From JANPBY01 sp963851405 (GTDB taxonomy: Bacteria > Actinomycetota > Actinomycetes > DATJPE01), in the NCBI GenBank assembly GCA_963851405.1, contig CAWKPB010000004.1, forward strand, positions 124,001-188,000: a DNA stretch of 64,000 nt. The letters are read 5' to 3'. Shown here one piece after another: positions 37,276 to 45,218 of the stretch. The position numbers were made by a program, and so were the translations under genes. How positions within the stretch are numbered: position 1 is the stretch's first letter; every line of letters begins with the position of its first letter. The notes under the pieces were generated by a model. The model had not been told where the DNA came from. It did not search any database and was given only the letters and a program-made list of their open reading frames with translations.

Positions 37276-37296
37276 CCCAGACTGCGTCAGTCTGGG
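37276..37296 (-). terminator. Hairpin downstream of htrA
   Basis: A perfect 9-bp inverted repeat, CCCAGACTG-CGT-CAGTCTGGG, with a 3-nt loop lies 16 bp after the htrA stop. No U tract follows on either strand. In high-GC actinobacteria such hairpins often act as terminators. It separates htrA from the tatB promoter. Confidence 0.55.
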
Positions 37297-37312
37297 GTGC
37301 CCTTAGTCCGCG

Positions 37313-38698
37313 TTAGTCCGTGGCTTCGCCCAGGGTGATCTGCAGCGTCTCTTCGCTGCCGCCCCGATCGACGGTGAGGGTGACCTCGTCGCCGGGCACC
37401 CGCGCCCGGATGGCCACGATCAGTTCATCCGGCCCGGCCACGGGCTGGCCATCGAACTCCACGATCACGTCGCCGGCCCTCAACCCAACCTGATCGGCCG
37501 GGCCACCCGCGGTCACTCCATCCGGCGCGATCCGCACGCCCGAGCCGGTGTAGGTGGGGTCGAGGCTCGCCCCAATGATCGGGTACGACGCGGTGCCCGT
37601 CCTGATCAGCTGCTCCGCCGTGCGTCGAGCCTGGTTGATCGGGATCGAGAAACCCAACCCGATGGACCCCGCTTGGCTCCCCGCGCCCACTCCCAAGCTG
37701 GCGATGGCGCTGTTGACACCGATCACGCGGGCCTTGGAGTCCACGAGCGGCCCGCCGGAGTTGCCCGGGTTGATCGCAGCATCGGTCTGCAAAGCGGCGA
37801 TGAACGAGATGTCCCCGCCGCTCCCATCGCCCGCGGTCACCGGCCGGTCAATCGCCGAGATGATGCCGGAGGTGACGGTGCCAGACAGGCCCAGCGGCGA
37901 GCCCACGGCAATGGCGGCGTCCCCGACCACGACCGAGTCGGAGTTACCGAGCTCCGCGACCGGCAGCCCGGTGCGATCGACCTTGAGCACGGCCAAGTCA
38001 TACGTTGACGTGCGCCCGACAATCTCGGCCCTCTCGGTCGAGCCGTCGTTGAAGGTCACCGAGATGTTGCCCCCGGAGGCGGCGCTCGCCACGACGTGGT
38101 TGTTGGTCAGTAGGTAGCCGTCTTCGGTGAGGATGAAGCCGGACCCCGTCCCTCCGCTTCCGCCCGCGCGGACCTCGATGGACACCACGGTCGGCAGGAC
38201 CCGGTCAGCGATTCCGGCTACCGAATCAGCCGATCGCGAACGGTCGCCGGGCACCACGGTCCCCAGGGTCACGTTGGGATTGGTCCGGGTGTCGTCGAAC
38301 TGGGTCGCGACCACACCGCCGAGCAGTCCGGCCAACAACGCGATGCCGAGCGCACCGGCGGTGAGGGGCAGCCAGCCAGGACCCGACCGCGGCTTCGCCC
38401 GCCGGCCGGCGCCGTCCCACGAACCGGTGCCCTTGGATACCTGCTCGCTCGGGTAGGCGTACGGCGCCGTCAAATCCGAGTCGGGAGCCGGGTAGGCGCT
38501 GCCGTACACCGCGTCGTAGGGAGAGGGCTCGGGCGCCGCAGGTGGGGGCGGTCCCATGGAGAACGGCGCGGGCGGGGCGCTGATCGGAGCATCCACGGGC
38601 GCGTCGACCGCTTCGTCGCTGACGGCAGCATCGCTCGGCGGGGCCGCCCAGGGGTCCTGGGCTCGGGCCCACCAGGCCGGGCGATCGTCTTCGCTCAC
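37313..38698 (-). CDS. htrA: HtrA/DegP-like membrane-anchored serine protease with PDZ domain
   Basis: 461 residues. A ~110-residue Pro/Ala-rich cytoplasmic start comes first, then a membrane helix (about 115-138, GALGIALLAGLLGGVVATQF). The trypsin-like domain follows with the catalytic triad in TNNHVVA (His), STYDLAVLKVD (Asp) and NPGNSGGPLVD (Ser). The C-terminal PDZ domain contains PADQVGLRAGDVIVEFDGQ. It faces outward and handles misfolded or wall-associated proteins. GTG start with TAGGCT 6 nt upstream. In many actinobacteria sigE and an anti-sigma gene precede htrA; they are absent here. Confidence 0.94.
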   Translation of the reverse strand: MSEDDRPAWWARAQDPWAAPPSDAAVSDEAVDAPVDAPISAPPAPFSMGPPPPAAPEPSPYDAVYGSAYPAPDSDLTAPYAYPSEQVSKGTGSWDGAGRRAKPRSGPGWLPLTAGALGIALLAGLLGGVVATQFDDTRTNPNVTLGTVVPGDRSRSADSVAGIADRVLPTVVSIEVRAGGSGGTGSGFILTEDGYLLTNNHVVASAASGGNISVTFNDGSTERAEIVGRTSTYDLAVLKVDRTGLPVAELGNSDSVVVGDAAIAVGSPLGLSGTVTSGIISAIDRPVTAGDGSGGDISFIAALQTDAAINPGNSGGPLVDSKARVIGVNSAIASLGVGAGSQAGSIGLGFSIPINQARRTAEQLIRTGTASYPIIGASLDPTYTGSGVRIAPDGVTAGGPADQVGLRAGDVIVEFDGQPVAGPDELIVAIRARVPGDEVTLTVDRGGSEETLQITLGEATD

Positions 38699-38704
38699 CC
38701 GGGA

Positions 38705-38710
38705 AGCCTA
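38705..38710 (-). promoter_or_regulatory. Predicted -10 box of a leaderless transcript (htrA)
   Basis: TAGGCT on the minus strand with a 6-nt spacer to the GTG at 38698. Confidence 0.5.
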
Positions 38711-38775
38711 CGTGCCGAGTCCGCTCGCGGCTTCCCGAGTCACCCATGACGGGTACGGCGTCACCGACCTGCCCG

Positions 38776-38781
38776 TATCCT
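38776..38781 (+). promoter_or_regulatory. Predicted -10 box of a leaderless transcript (O-methyltransferase)
   Basis: TATCCT followed by a 6-nt spacer and GTG at 38788. It points away from the htrA box 66 bp to the left. Confidence 0.5.
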
Positions 38782-38787
38782 TCCCGG

Positions 38788-39420
38788 GTGCCTGGGAACC
38801 CGAACGCGACCGTGACCTACGTCGAGTCCTTCGTCGAGGAGGACGAGGTCCTCGCCGAAGGCCGCCGCCGAGCCGACGAAGTTGGGTGCGGCGCGGTCAG
38901 CGCCAGCACTGGCGCCCTGCTCCGTCTGCTCAGCACCTTGCTCGACGCCCGGTCTGTCGTCGAGATCGGGACCGGGGCCGGGGTTTCCGGAACCTGGCTG
39001 CTGCGCGGCATGCATCCCGAGGGCGTCCTCACCTCGATCGACACCGAGGTCGAGCACCAGCGTCTGGCGCGAGAGACCTTTGCGGCCGAGGGCGTCCCCG
39101 CCAACCGCGCGCGGTTGATCAACGGCGCGGCTCAGGAGGTGCTGCCACGGCTCACCGACGGGGGCTACGACCTGGTGTTCGTGGATGGGAACCCGCAGGA
39201 CTGCGCGGACCATCTGGAAGCGGCGCTGCGCCTGCTCCGCGCGGGTGGTGTGGTCGCCTTCGATCACGCCCTGTGGGGCGAGCGGGTGGCCGACCCGGCG
39301 CAGCGAGATCCGGACACGATCGCCATGAGGGAACTGGGACGCACCGTGCGCGAGCACGAGGAGCTGGTCCCCGCACTACTCACCACCGGTGACGGCCTGC
39401 TGGTGGCCGTTCGACGCTGA
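38788..39420 (+). CDS. SAM-dependent O-methyltransferase (family 3)
   Basis: About 210 residues from GTG 38788 (VPGNPNATVTYVESFVEED). SAM-binding motif I is VVEIGTGAGVSGTWLLRGM. The acidic loop SIDTEVEHQRLARE, the metal-binding VFVDGNPQDCADHLE and GGVVAFDHALWGERV (Asp/Asp/Asn-type positions) fit cation-dependent class I O-methyltransferases. It corresponds by position to M. tuberculosis Rv1220c, which I recall as divergent from sigE; here it is divergent directly from htrA. Substrate unknown. Confidence 0.9.
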   Translation: MPGNPNATVTYVESFVEEDEVLAEGRRRADEVGCGAVSASTGALLRLLSTLLDARSVVEIGTGAGVSGTWLLRGMHPEGVLTSIDTEVEHQRLARETFAAEGVPANRARLINGAAQEVLPRLTDGGYDLVFVDGNPQDCADHLEAALRLLRAGGVVAFDHALWGERVADPAQRDPDTIAMRELGRTVREHEELVPALLTTGDGLLVAVRR

Positions 39421-39426
39421 CAAACG

Positions 39427-39464
39427 CGACGGCCCCGCCCGGAGGGATCCGTTCGGGGCCGTCG
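39427..39464. terminator. Bidirectional terminator hairpin between O-methyltransferase and DUF3117 genes
   Basis: An 11-bp perfect inverted repeat, CGACGGCCCCG (39427-39437) and CGGGGCCGTCG (39454-39464), encloses a 16-nt loop between two convergent genes. The stem is very GC-rich and no U tract is seen. Its place between two stop codons supports a shared terminator. Confidence 0.7.
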
Positions 39465-39476
39465 ACGTGTGCTTCG

Positions 39477-39641
39477 TCAGCCAACCGCCTTCAGCGCATC
39501 GCCGAGAGCCTCGGCCTCGGCGGGGGTGAGCTCGACGACAAGGCGTCCGCCTCCCTCGAGCGGGACGCGCATCACAATGCCGCGACCCTCCTTCGTGACC
39601 TCGAGCGGGCCGTCACCCGTACGCGGCTTCATGGCCGCCAT
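39477..39641 (-). CDS. DUF3117-domain small protein
   Basis: A 54-residue protein beginning MAAMKPRTGDGPLEVTKEGR and ending in LTPAEAEALGDALKAVG. It is a near-invariant actinobacterial small protein (Rv1211 position in M. tuberculosis, from memory) of unknown function. ATG 39641 is preceded by AGGAAGGGGAAG. It is convergent with the O-methyltransferase and divergent from the PaaX-type regulator. In M. tuberculosis it also stands beside the 3-methyladenine glycosylase gene. Confidence 0.9.
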   Translation of the reverse strand: MAAMKPRTGDGPLEVTKEGRGIVMRVPLEGGGRLVVELTPAEAEALGDALKAVG

Positions 39642-39756
39642 CTGCTTCCCCTTCCTGCGTGATACTCCCAGCCCCGCAACGACGGGCGCTGGTCTCTGAT
39701 GCCATTATCCCGTACCCGCGGTCCGGACTCGACACCCGCACGGCAGACTGCTGCGC

Positions 39757-40548
39757 GTGCACGCTCGATCGGCGCTGTTCGACCTCTACGGGGACCACCT
39801 GCGCACGCGGGGCGGAACGGCTCCCGTGGCCGCCCTGGTCCGACTTCTGGCAGCCCTGGACATCGCGGCCCCAGCCGTCCGTACGGCCGTATCCAGGATG
39901 GTGCGACAGGGGTGGCTGGCCCCGTGCACGCTGCCGCAAGGCCCTGGGTACGCGCTGACCCCAAAAGCCGTGCACAGGCTGGATGACGCCGCCGAGCGCG
40001 TCTACCGAAGCAGCGACCTGGACTGGGATGGGCAGTGGCACCTGCTCATCGCGCGCACGCCTCCCGTACCGCGGGTCCGCCGCCAGCGCGTCACCGACCA
40101 ACTCGCATTCCTCGGTTACGCCCCGATCAGCGCGACCAGTTGGCTGGCGCCCCGGGCCCACCCCGACGTGGTCGGGCTGCTGGCCGCCGAAGAGATGTCC
40201 GTCGACCGGTTCACCGCCACGCACGACGGGCCGGCGGCCGGACCGGGCTCGATGGCTGAGCTGGTCCGGCTCGCTTGGGACCTCAGCGCCTTGGATGAGG
40301 CGTACGAGCAGTGGCTCGACGACGCGGTCGTGTTGCTGGCCACCCTCCCCGTCGACGACGAGCAGGCGTTCGCGCAACGCAGCCAGCTGGTGAACGGCTG
40401 GCGCAAGTTCCTCTTTCGGGACCCCGGGCTGCCGCGGATGCTGCTCCCGGACGACTGGTCGGGCATCGAGGCCAGCACGTTCTTCGCCGAGCATTCAGAG
40501 CGCTTGTTGCCGGCGGCCACTCGCCACATCGACGCCTGCCTGAACTGA
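39757..40548 (+). CDS. PaaX-family transcriptional regulator
   Basis: 263 residues. The N-terminal winged helix (SALFDLYGDHLRTRG, then AVRTAVSRMVRQGWL) is followed by the PaaX middle region with WHLLIARTPPVPRVRRQRV and a C-terminal PaaX domain with FLFRDPGLPRMLLPDDWSG. PaaX repressors usually sense aryl-CoA such as phenylacetyl-CoA. No phenylacetate genes are in the window, so its target is elsewhere or different. GTG start; CAGACT lies 7 nt upstream as a possible weak -10 box. Confidence 0.9.
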   Translation: MHARSALFDLYGDHLRTRGGTAPVAALVRLLAALDIAAPAVRTAVSRMVRQGWLAPCTLPQGPGYALTPKAVHRLDDAAERVYRSSDLDWDGQWHLLIARTPPVPRVRRQRVTDQLAFLGYAPISATSWLAPRAHPDVVGLLAAEEMSVDRFTATHDGPAAGPGSMAELVRLAWDLSALDEAYEQWLDDAVVLLATLPVDDEQAFAQRSQLVNGWRKFLFRDPGLPRMLLPDDWSGIEASTFFAEHSERLLPAATRHIDACLN

Positions 40549-40572
40549 GCACCGACCCCTGCCTGTTGTGAG

Positions 40573-41205
40573 TCAGCCAGCGTCGGGGGTCGCACCCGCT
40601 CGGTGGCAGCCGACCAGGTGGTCGTTCACCACGCCGCACGCCTGCATCGCGGCGTACATCGTCGTTGGACCGACGAACACGAAGCCGTGGGCCTTGAGCG
40701 CCTTGGCCAGGGCCTTGGAGTCGTCGGTGCTCGCAGCCAGCTCCGAGAACGCCGACGGACGAGGTCGGGGCCCGGTCGGGGCATGGGACCAGATCAGTCG
40801 ATCCAACGCGCCCTCGCCCTCGACGTCCAGCCAGTCATGGGCCGCGCGTGCGTTATGGATCGCGGCCTTGATCTTGGCTCGATTCCGGACGATCCCGGCG
40901 TCGGCCATCAGCCGTTCCTCGTCGCCGTCGTCGAAGGTGGCTACGGCGCGAATCGAGAACTCGCGAAAGGCCCGCCGGAACCCCTCGCGCTTTCGCAAGA
41001 TGGTCAGCCATGAGAGTCCGGACTGAAAGGCCTCCAGGGTGAGCCGCTCGAACAGCCGGTCGTCGCCGTGGACCGGGTTCCCCCACTCCTCGTCGTGATA
41101 GCGGGCGTAGTCCTCCGGCGAGGCACCCCACGCGCAGCGCGAACGACCGTCCGGACCTACCACCAGGTCGCCTGCATCACCCACCTGCGTGCTCGCGCTC
41201 CACAT
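40573..41205 (-). CDS. tag: DNA-3-methyladenine glycosylase I
   Basis: About 210 residues. The Tag zinc-snap residues are present: Cys in SRCAWG, His in YHDEEWG, and the C-terminal His and Cys in NDHLVGCH. HDEEWGNPVHGDDRLFERL and QSGLSWLTILRKREGFRRAF are classic Tag motifs. The enzyme removes 3-methyladenine from alkylated DNA. ATG 41205 lies inside the end of the SRPBCC gene (29-bp overlap); GTG 41184 is an alternative and neither has a convincing ribosome binding site. Order Tag-SRPBCC-DivIVA resembles the M. tuberculosis Rv1209-Rv1211 region. Confidence 0.92.
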   Translation of the reverse strand: MWSASTQVGDAGDLVVGPDGRSRCAWGASPEDYARYHDEEWGNPVHGDDRLFERLTLEAFQSGLSWLTILRKREGFRRAFREFSIRAVATFDDGDEERLMADAGIVRNRAKIKAAIHNARAAHDWLDVEGEGALDRLIWSHAPTGPRPRPSAFSELAASTDDSKALAKALKAHGFVFVGPTTMYAAMQACGVVNDHLVGCHRAGATPDAG

Positions 41206-41674
41206 CACGGGCCAGCGCCCGAAGGGACGAGGCAACGCCCGCCTTGAACAACGGCGCCACAACCGGGAAGCCCAGGCGCGTCATCCGGCCCAAGACCAAC
41301 TGCTCCGACCAGACCAGCCGCGAGCGGTTCTCGGGGAGTTCCAGGACTTCGAAGACGCCGGTCCCCCGGACAACGCGTCCGGTGTGCAAAACCTCGCACC
41401 GTCGTGGCGGGTCCCACAAGGTGATCACCATGGTGTCCAGGAACCCCAGCCGCCCCACGCCAGTGAAGGCCTCGATACCGGCCCCCACGCCATGCCCAGC
41501 GCCATCACCGCCGCGCCCGGTCGAGCGCACGGTGGTGCCGAGCATCCACTCGCTTTGGCGCTCCCAGTCGGTGATGGCGGCCCAGACGGCTGCGGCCGGT
41601 GCGTCCACGACGACGTCGACGACCACCTCGGCGTCATGAGGCAACGGGGTATCCGGCAGCGATCCGGAGCTCAC
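41177..41674 (-). CDS. SRPBCC-family (START/polyketide cyclase-like) protein
   Basis: 165 residues with the SRPBCC fold pattern: a VVVDVVVDAPAAAVWAAITD first strand and helix, ITDWERQSEW, central strands around VITLWDPPRRCEVLHTGRVV, and a long C-terminal helix with FKAGVASSLRALARDVE. These proteins bind hydrophobic ligands in a deep cavity. No catalytic assignment is possible. It starts 2 bp after the DivIVA-domain gene stop and runs into the tag gene. Confidence 0.85.
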   Translation of the reverse strand: MSSGSLPDTPLPHDAEVVVDVVVDAPAAAVWAAITDWERQSEWMLGTTVRSTGRGGDGAGHGVGAGIEAFTGVGRLGFLDTMVITLWDPPRRCEVLHTGRVVRGTGVFEVLELPENRSRLVWSEQLVLGRMTRLGFPVVAPLFKAGVASSLRALARDVEREHAGG

Positions 41675-41676
41675 GG

Positions 41677-42042
41677 CTAAGAGGTCCCTTCGTCATCCGC
41701 CAGCGCACGAGGTGCCCTGAACGGTTCTGCGTTCGACTGCTCCGACTTTGACTGCTCCGACTTCGACTGCTCCGACTTCGACTGCTCCGACTTCGACTGC
41801 TCCGACTTCAGTTGCTCGGCTAGTCGGTCGAGAACCTCGTCCACTTCGTCCATGCGGTAACCCCGGAACCCGACCCCGAAGCTCACAGCGTCGACGTCGG
41901 CACCCGTGGCAGGGCGGTCCGTGGGCAACCAGGGACCGGGACGGTCACTGCCGGCCGGGCCAAGCCCGCCACCGCGACCACCGGCCACAACGGCGATGAC
42001 GCCGAGGACCACCAAGCCGACCAGCACCCACAATCCAGTCAC
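41677..42042 (-). CDS. DivIVA-domain membrane protein with SEQSK tandem repeats
   Basis: About 121 residues from GTG 42042. One N-terminal membrane helix (about 3-22, VLVGLVVLGVIAVVAGG) comes first. A short DivIVA-like motif follows (FGVGFRGYRMDEVDEVLDRL), then a C-terminal tract in which KSEQS is repeated five times. Actinobacterial members of this type (Rv1209-like) are small septum or pole-associated membrane proteins of uncertain role. The repeat is encoded by 15-bp units (41732-41821) and is likely variable in length. The open frame to 42330 lies antisense to the MetE-like gene and is rejected. Confidence 0.85.
   Translation of the reverse strand: MTGLWVLVGLVVLGVIAVVAGGRGGGLGPAGSDRPGPWLPTDRPATGADVDAVSFGVGFRGYRMDEVDEVLDRLAEQLKSEQSKSEQSKSEQSKSEQSKSEQSNAEPFRAPRALADDEGTS
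41732..41821. repeat. 15-bp tandem repeat (coding VNTR) in the DivIVA-domain gene
   Basis: Five head-to-tail copies of TTCGACTGCTCCGAC start at 41732, 41747, 41762, 41777 and 41792; the second has one T for C. A degenerate sixth unit (TTCAGTTGCTCGGCT) follows. The period is a multiple of three, so copy-number changes keep the frame and lengthen or shorten the charged C-terminal tail by five residues each. Confidence 0.95.
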
Positions 42043-42067
42043 CCTCGGATCGTCCCACGCCACCGCG

Positions 42068-42073
42068 TACCCT
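42068..42073 (+). promoter_or_regulatory. Predicted -10 box of a leaderless transcript (MetE-like gene)
   Basis: TACCCT with a 7-nt spacer to the ATG at 42081. Only 38 bp separate this start from the divergent DivIVA-domain gene. Confidence 0.5.
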
Positions 42074-42080
42074 GCCCGGC

Positions 42081-43184
42081 ATGGTCTCGTGGACTCCCCC
42101 CAGATTCGCCACCCAACTCGTCGGATCCTGGTCGAAGCCGAACTGGCTGTGCGACCACGACTTGGTGTACGGCCCCGAGGGGTCCTGGTGGCGGGTGCCC
42201 GAACCACAGCGGGCCGAAGCCCTGGACGACGCGGTCCGGCTGGCAGTCTTCGACCAGCACCGCGCGGGCCTGACCTTCGTCGGGGACGGCGAGCAGCGCC
42301 GTCAGACGTTCTCCGGGCACTTTTATGCACTCGGCGGGATCGACCAGGTCCACCGGGGCGCGGTGACCAACTTCGCCAACGACGTCAACGAATACCTCAC
42401 CATGAAGCAGCGGGCCGTGACCGGCGACGCAGAGGGCAAGCCGGCACCGCCCCCGAAGTTCGAACTACCCACGGTGACCGGTCCGATCACCTGGGAGCGG
42501 CCGGTTCTCGACGGCGACCTGGACTTCCTCCAGCGCACGACCGACCGCCCCACGAAGATCACCGTGATCGGGCCATCGACCCTGGCGCTGCGGCTGGTCG
42601 ATGAGCACTACGGATCACTGGAAAAGCTCACGGTGGCCGTGGCCGACGCCCTGAACAGCGAGCTGCTGGCCTTGGACGCCGCTGGTGTCGACCTGATCCA
42701 GATCGACGAGCCCGAGGCGCATTTCCGATACAGCCAGGTGGAACCGTTCGCGGCCGAAGCCATCGACCGCGCCCTGCAAGGCGTTTCCTGCCGGACGGCC
42801 GTTCACATGTGTTACGGCTACGCCCGCAACATCGCCGAGAAGCGCGCGACTCCCGTGTACGACAAGGCTTTGGAGCTGTTGGCCAGCACCTCGGTCGATG
42901 ACATCTCCTTGGAGTACGAACAGCCGCACCACACCCCCGACCTGCTCACCCATGCCGGGGACAAGAACGTGGTCCTCGGGACGTTAGACCTCGGGACCGA
43001 TGCCCCCGTCGAGACCGTGGACCACATTGTCGAGCGCGTCACGGAAGCGGTCGACGTACTTGGCCCCGATCGTGTCCTGCTCGCCCCGGACTGCGGCATG
43101 TGGTTCCTTCCCCGCGATCACGCGCGCGCGAAGATCACGGCGATGGAGCAGGCGGCCCACGTGCTGCGGGAGACCCACGCCTGA
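42081..43184 (+). CDS. Cobalamin-independent methionine synthase-like (MetE C-domain) protein
   Basis: 367 residues, equivalent to the C-terminal catalytic half of MetE alone. Zinc-ligand motifs are in place: HMCYG (His and Cys), the Glu in EYEQ, and the second Cys in APDCGMWFLP. The substrate-facing IQIDEPEAHF is also present. Stand-alone members use various methyl donors or homocysteine-like acceptors and are often called UROD/MetE-like, so a true methionine synthase role is not certain. FolP2 follows 14 bp later, making a two-gene pterin-flavoured operon. Confidence 0.85.
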   Translation: MVSWTPPRFATQLVGSWSKPNWLCDHDLVYGPEGSWWRVPEPQRAEALDDAVRLAVFDQHRAGLTFVGDGEQRRQTFSGHFYALGGIDQVHRGAVTNFANDVNEYLTMKQRAVTGDAEGKPAPPPKFELPTVTGPITWERPVLDGDLDFLQRTTDRPTKITVIGPSTLALRLVDEHYGSLEKLTVAVADALNSELLALDAAGVDLIQIDEPEAHFRYSQVEPFAAEAIDRALQGVSCRTAVHMCYGYARNIAEKRATPVYDKALELLASTSVDDISLEYEQPHHTPDLLTHAGDKNVVLGTLDLGTDAPVETVDHIVERVTEAVDVLGPDRVLLAPDCGMWFLPRDHARAKITAMEQAAHVLRETHA

Positions 43185-43198
43185 GGCAGGCTGCCCTC

Positions 43199-44062
43199 GT
43201 GCCCCTTCGCCTCGGTCGCCAGACGTTCGCCGATGACGCCCTGCTCGTCATGGCCATCGTCAATCGCACGCCGGACTCCTTTTACGACCAGGGCTCGACG
43301 TTCTCGGATCAGGCAGCGCTCGACGCCGTCGGTCGCGCCGTCGAATTGGGCGCCGACCTGGTCGATATCGGGGGCGTCAAGGCCGGGCCCGGTGACGAAG
43401 TCGGCGTGCAGGAGGAGATCGACCGAACGGTGGCGTTCGTCGTGCAAGTCCGAGCGGAGCACCCGGACTTGGTGATCAGCATCGACACGTGGCGGCACGA
43501 GGTGGGCCGGGAATGCTGTGCTGCGGGGGCTGACGTCATCAACGACGCGTGGGGAGGCTCCGATCCGGAGCTGGCGGCCGTTGCGGCCCAAGCCGGCGCT
43601 GGCCTGATCTGCACCCACGCAGGAGGGCTGCCACCTCGCACCCGACCGCATCGCATCGCGCACGACGACGTGATGGCCGACATCGTGGCGCGGACCGTGC
43701 CCGAGGCGGAGCGAGCCGTGGGACTCGGGGTGAACCGAGAGTCGGTGCTCGTGGATCCCGGACACGATTTCGGGCTGAACACCTGGCATTCCCTCGAGGC
43801 GACTCGCCGCCTCCCGGAACTGGTCGAGACCGGGTGGCCGGTGCTGGTCTCCTTGTCCAACAAGGACTTCGTCGGGGAGACCCTGGACCGACCCGTCGGC
43901 GAACGACTGACCGGGACCCTCGCTGCGACGTCGATCGCCGCCTGGCTGGGGGCTCGAGTCTTTCGGGCACACAACGTGCGCGAGACACGCGAAACCCTCG
44001 ACATGGTGGCGTCCATCCGAGGGACGCGTCCCCCCGCGGTGACCCGCCGTGGGCTGGCCTGA
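43199..44062 (+). CDS. folP2: Dihydropteroate synthase paralogue, FolP2 type
   Basis: About 287 residues from GTG 43199. The DHPS TIM-barrel motifs are present but in the FolP2 form: NRTPDSFYDQGSTFSD, DIGGVKAGPGDEVGVQEE, STDTWRHEV-like (SIDTWRHEV), NDAWGGSDPEL, CTHAGGLPPRTRPHR and DPGHDFGLNTWHSLEATRRL. From memory, M. tuberculosis FolP2 (Rv1207) lacks DHPS activity, so this gene should not be taken as the folate enzyme without test. A normal folP1 is not in the window. Confidence 0.9.
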   Translation: MPLRLGRQTFADDALLVMAIVNRTPDSFYDQGSTFSDQAALDAVGRAVELGADLVDIGGVKAGPGDEVGVQEEIDRTVAFVVQVRAEHPDLVISIDTWRHEVGRECCAAGADVINDAWGGSDPELAAVAAQAGAGLICTHAGGLPPRTRPHRIAHDDVMADIVARTVPEAERAVGLGVNRESVLVDPGHDFGLNTWHSLEATRRLPELVETGWPVLVSLSNKDFVGETLDRPVGERLTGTLAATSIAAWLGARVFRAHNVRETRETLDMVASIRGTRPPAVTRRGLA

Positions 44063-44109
44063 AGTCGCCGCGTCTACCGCAGGGGCTTTGGCCGTGCCAT
44101 CCTCGTGGG

Positions 44110-44565
44110 ATGCCTGGAGACGCGCGACCGACCGAGGGTCAGGACTCGGTCGACCGGACGCACCACGTAGCCCGTATCCGGCTGGCACGGACCGCGACCG
44201 TCACGGTCGTACTCAGTGGCGCTGCAGTCGCCGTAGGCGTCTGGCCCGGCTGGGTGATCTTGATCGGCGGCACGATCCTCGCGGCCGGTGCCTGGGACTA
44301 CTACAAGCGCGGTCACAACAACGGTGGCTGGATCTCCCCGCCCATGGGCACCCTGGGTGCCGGGCACCTCGGCTACGGCATGAGCAACCAGGGCGACACC
44401 CTGGTCGATGCGACCGGGCGCAACTGGGTCGCCCGGCGAAAGACCCCGACCCAGGAACAGATCGCTACCGGCCACGGGGACGACGGCCCAGGCTTGCTGG
44501 TCATGTTGCTTGGCAGCGCCGCATTCGTCGGCGTCGCGCTGCTGATCTGGTGGATCGCGCAGTAG
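44110..44565 (+). CDS. Small membrane protein of unknown function
   Basis: 151 residues from ATG 44110. A membrane helix pair lies at about 29-60 (TVTVVLSGAAVAVGVWPGW, ILIGGTILAAGAWDYY) and a single helix at the C terminus (about 128-150). The loop between them has GGWISPPMGTLGAGHLGYG. No family recognised. It lies 47 bp after folP2 and could share its transcript. It converges on the LOG gene. The poor ribosome binding site leaves the start uncertain. Confidence 0.7.
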   Translation: MPGDARPTEGQDSVDRTHHVARIRLARTATVTVVLSGAAVAVGVWPGWVILIGGTILAAGAWDYYKRGHNNGGWISPPMGTLGAGHLGYGMSNQGDTLVDATGRNWVARRKTPTQEQIATGHGDDGPGLLVMLLGSAAFVGVALLIWWIAQ

Positions 44566-44606
44566 CCTTCGCCGCGAGCCTTCGCCGTGCCGAGGGGTCG
44601 TCGGGC

Positions 44607-45218
44607 CTAGGGCTCGGCCTCGAGCACTTCCTCCGGGGTCGGCTCGGTTCGCAGTTCCAGCTCCGACCACCCCAGCTCGACGGCGGCGATCGCGTCCTCG
44701 ACCGTCGTGGCCCAGGAGATGGCATCGCGTGCCTGCGGACGGACGAACGACTGCCGCGTCAAGTCGTCGACCAGGGTGTGCAACGCCGCATAGGTTCCCG
44801 CGGGGTCCAGCACGACCACCGGCTTGGCGTGCATACCCAACGACCGGGCGACCCAAATCTCGAGCAGCTCTTCGAGCGTGCCCAGACCTCCGGGCAGGGC
44901 GATGAATGCGTCGGCTCGCTCATCCATGTGCGCCTTGCGCTCGCGCATGTCCGGAGTGACCACGAACTCGTCAGCGTCGTGATCGGCCACCTCCAGGTCG
45001 ACCAACGCCTGCGGGATCACGCCGACCGTGTGACCCCCCGCGGCCCGTGCCGCCCGCGCGACCGCTCCCATTGAGCCGACCGAGCCGCCGCCGCTGACCA
45101 GAGTCCAGCCGCGCCCGGCGATGGCTTGCCCCAGGCGGGTGGCCAGCTCGAGATGGGAGTCATCGATGGTCGTCGAGGAGGCGCAAAAGACACAGACAGC
45201 GACGCGGCCCGGGGTCAC
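44607..45218 (-). CDS. LOG-family (TIGR00730) protein
   Basis: 203 residues with the phosphoribohydrolase signature LPGGLGTLEELLE and VSGGGSVGSMGAVARAARAA, the nucleotide-phosphate pocket. The LOG family releases a free base from nucleoside 5'-monophosphates; members are often misnamed lysine decarboxylase. The GTG start overlaps the stop of a longer paralogue by 4 bp. It sits at the Rv1205 position of the mycobacterial gene order. Confidence 0.88.
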   Translation of the reverse strand: MTPGRVAVCVFCASSTTIDDSHLELATRLGQAIAGRGWTLVSGGGSVGSMGAVARAARAAGGHTVGVIPQALVDLEVADHDADEFVVTPDMRERKAHMDERADAFIALPGGLGTLEELLEIWVARSLGMHAKPVVVLDPAGTYAALHTLVDDLTRQSFVRPQARDAISWATTVEDAIAAVELGWSELELRTEPTPEEVLEAEP

